Shown: in pieces, positions 6,402 to 6,801 of the stretch
Layout of the letters: every line of letters begins with the position of its first letter
How positions within the stretch are numbered: the first letter of the stretch is position 1
Assembly (NCBI GenBank): GCA_016937135.1
Contig: JAFGWO010000256.1
Span: forward strand, 1 to 6,801
DNA from: Pseudomonadota bacterium
GTDB lineage: Bacteria > BMS3Abin14
DNA: 6,801 bases
Direction of reading: 5' to 3'
The notes under the pieces: model-generated
The model's database searches: none
Told to the model about the DNA's origin: nothing
The model's input: the letters and a program-made list of their open reading frames with translations, nothing else
Translations under genes and position numbers: made by a program

Positions 6402-6801
6402 CTAATAGAGCATGGCCCCGGCCTCAAAATACTCGTCAAATTCCATCCGGAAGGTCGCGCCGCCCCTGGAGTCAATTTTCAGTTTGCCCTTGAGCTGTTC
6501 AAGGAGGATCACCACAAGCTGAAGACCCAATGAACCGGCCCTGCAGACATCCAGATCCCGGGAAAGGCCAACCCCGTCGTCTTTGACTTCGAGAAGATAA
6601 CCGTCAGATTTTTTCCTTTTGAACGTCACCTTGATGGAGCCTTCCCGTCCATTTGGAAACGCATGCTTGAGGGCGTTGGTGACGAGTTCGTTGATGATCA
6701 GGCCGCAAGGGATGGCGGTATCCACCACGACCTCGGTCCTTTCGATGTCCAGCTCGAGGCGGATTCTGTCCCTGCTGACCCCGTAGGAGGAAAAGAGGTT
6801 G
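6402..6801 (-). CDS. Sensor histidine kinase, C-terminal ATPase fragment (start outside window)
   Basis: The reading frame is open to the window edge at 6801 and ends at TAG (6404-6402), giving the last 132 residues of a longer kinase. Visible are N-box NELVTNALKHAFP (fragment residues 37-49), G1 DDGVGL (74-79) and G2 SLGLQLV (90-96), so the ATPase appears intact and is preceded by the end of the dimerisation region. The DTAIPCGLIINEL type matches HisKA_2-type kinases. It is a close relative of the full kinase at 3585-6020: over the stretch from VVVDTA to HAFPNG I count 21 of 28 residues identical (kinase residues 708-735). Sensory domains, phosphoacceptor histidine and true start cannot be seen. 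A GTG at 6728 lies inside the ATPase domain and is not a sensible start. Confidence 0.9.
   Translation of the reverse strand, partial: NLFSSYGVSRDRIRLELDIERTEVVVDTAIPCGLIINELVTNALKHAFPNGREGSIKVTFKRKKSDGYLLEVKDDGVGLSRDLDVCRAGSLGLQLVVILLEQLKGKLKIDSRGGATFRMEFDEYFEAGAMLY

Noticed and set aside
6378..6408. Possible intrinsic terminator after the partial kinase
   Set aside because: The stems (CTATT/AATAG, and TTTG/CAAA before a T run) are four to five AT-rich pairs, too weak to support a terminator call.

Overview
The window is a compact, GC-rich bacterial segment in which every supportable gene lies on the minus strand, so transcription runs from high to low coordinates. The subtype of ABC-F protein, the multi-PAS HisKA_2-type kinases and the general style suggest a Desulfobacterota (former Deltaproteobacteria) or similar environmental lineage. 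This rests on family resemblance only and is not secure. No mobile element, tRNA, rRNA or CRISPR array is visible.

In transcription order: (1) 6801-6402 holds the C-terminal ATPase end of a sensor histidine kinase whose start lies outside the window. (2) A 109-bp gap follows. (3) 6292-6020 encodes a 90-residue, three-helix membrane protein with a GTG start and a clear ribosome binding site. (4) 6020-3585 encodes an 811-residue membrane histidine kinase with four PAS domains, translationally coupled to the small protein through a TGATG junction. Its ATPase end closely resembles the partial kinase upstream, so the locus holds tandem paralogous kinases. (5) After 47 bp, 3537-1666 encodes an ABC-F ATPase of the ribosome-associated kind. 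(6) Overlapping its end, 1676-663 encodes a D-2-hydroxyacid dehydrogenase similar to glycerate dehydrogenase/hydroxypyruvate reductase. (7) After 76 bp containing a long imperfect hairpin, 586-1 encodes a low-specificity L-threonine aldolase whose C-terminal part is cut by the window edge.

The locus has two functional halves. The upstream half is signal transduction: two related kinases plus a small membrane partner, with no response regulator in view. The downstream half combines a translation-associated ATPase with two enzymes that plausibly meet in glycine/serine/hydroxypyruvate metabolism. The spacing permits a single operon from the small membrane protein to the aldolase, but that is inference. 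The gene families are ordinary. The less ordinary points are the 34-position hairpin built of inverted heptamers between the dehydrogenase and the aldolase, the TTA codon where the dehydrogenase family normally starts, and the small membrane protein that shares the topology of the kinase's own membrane module.
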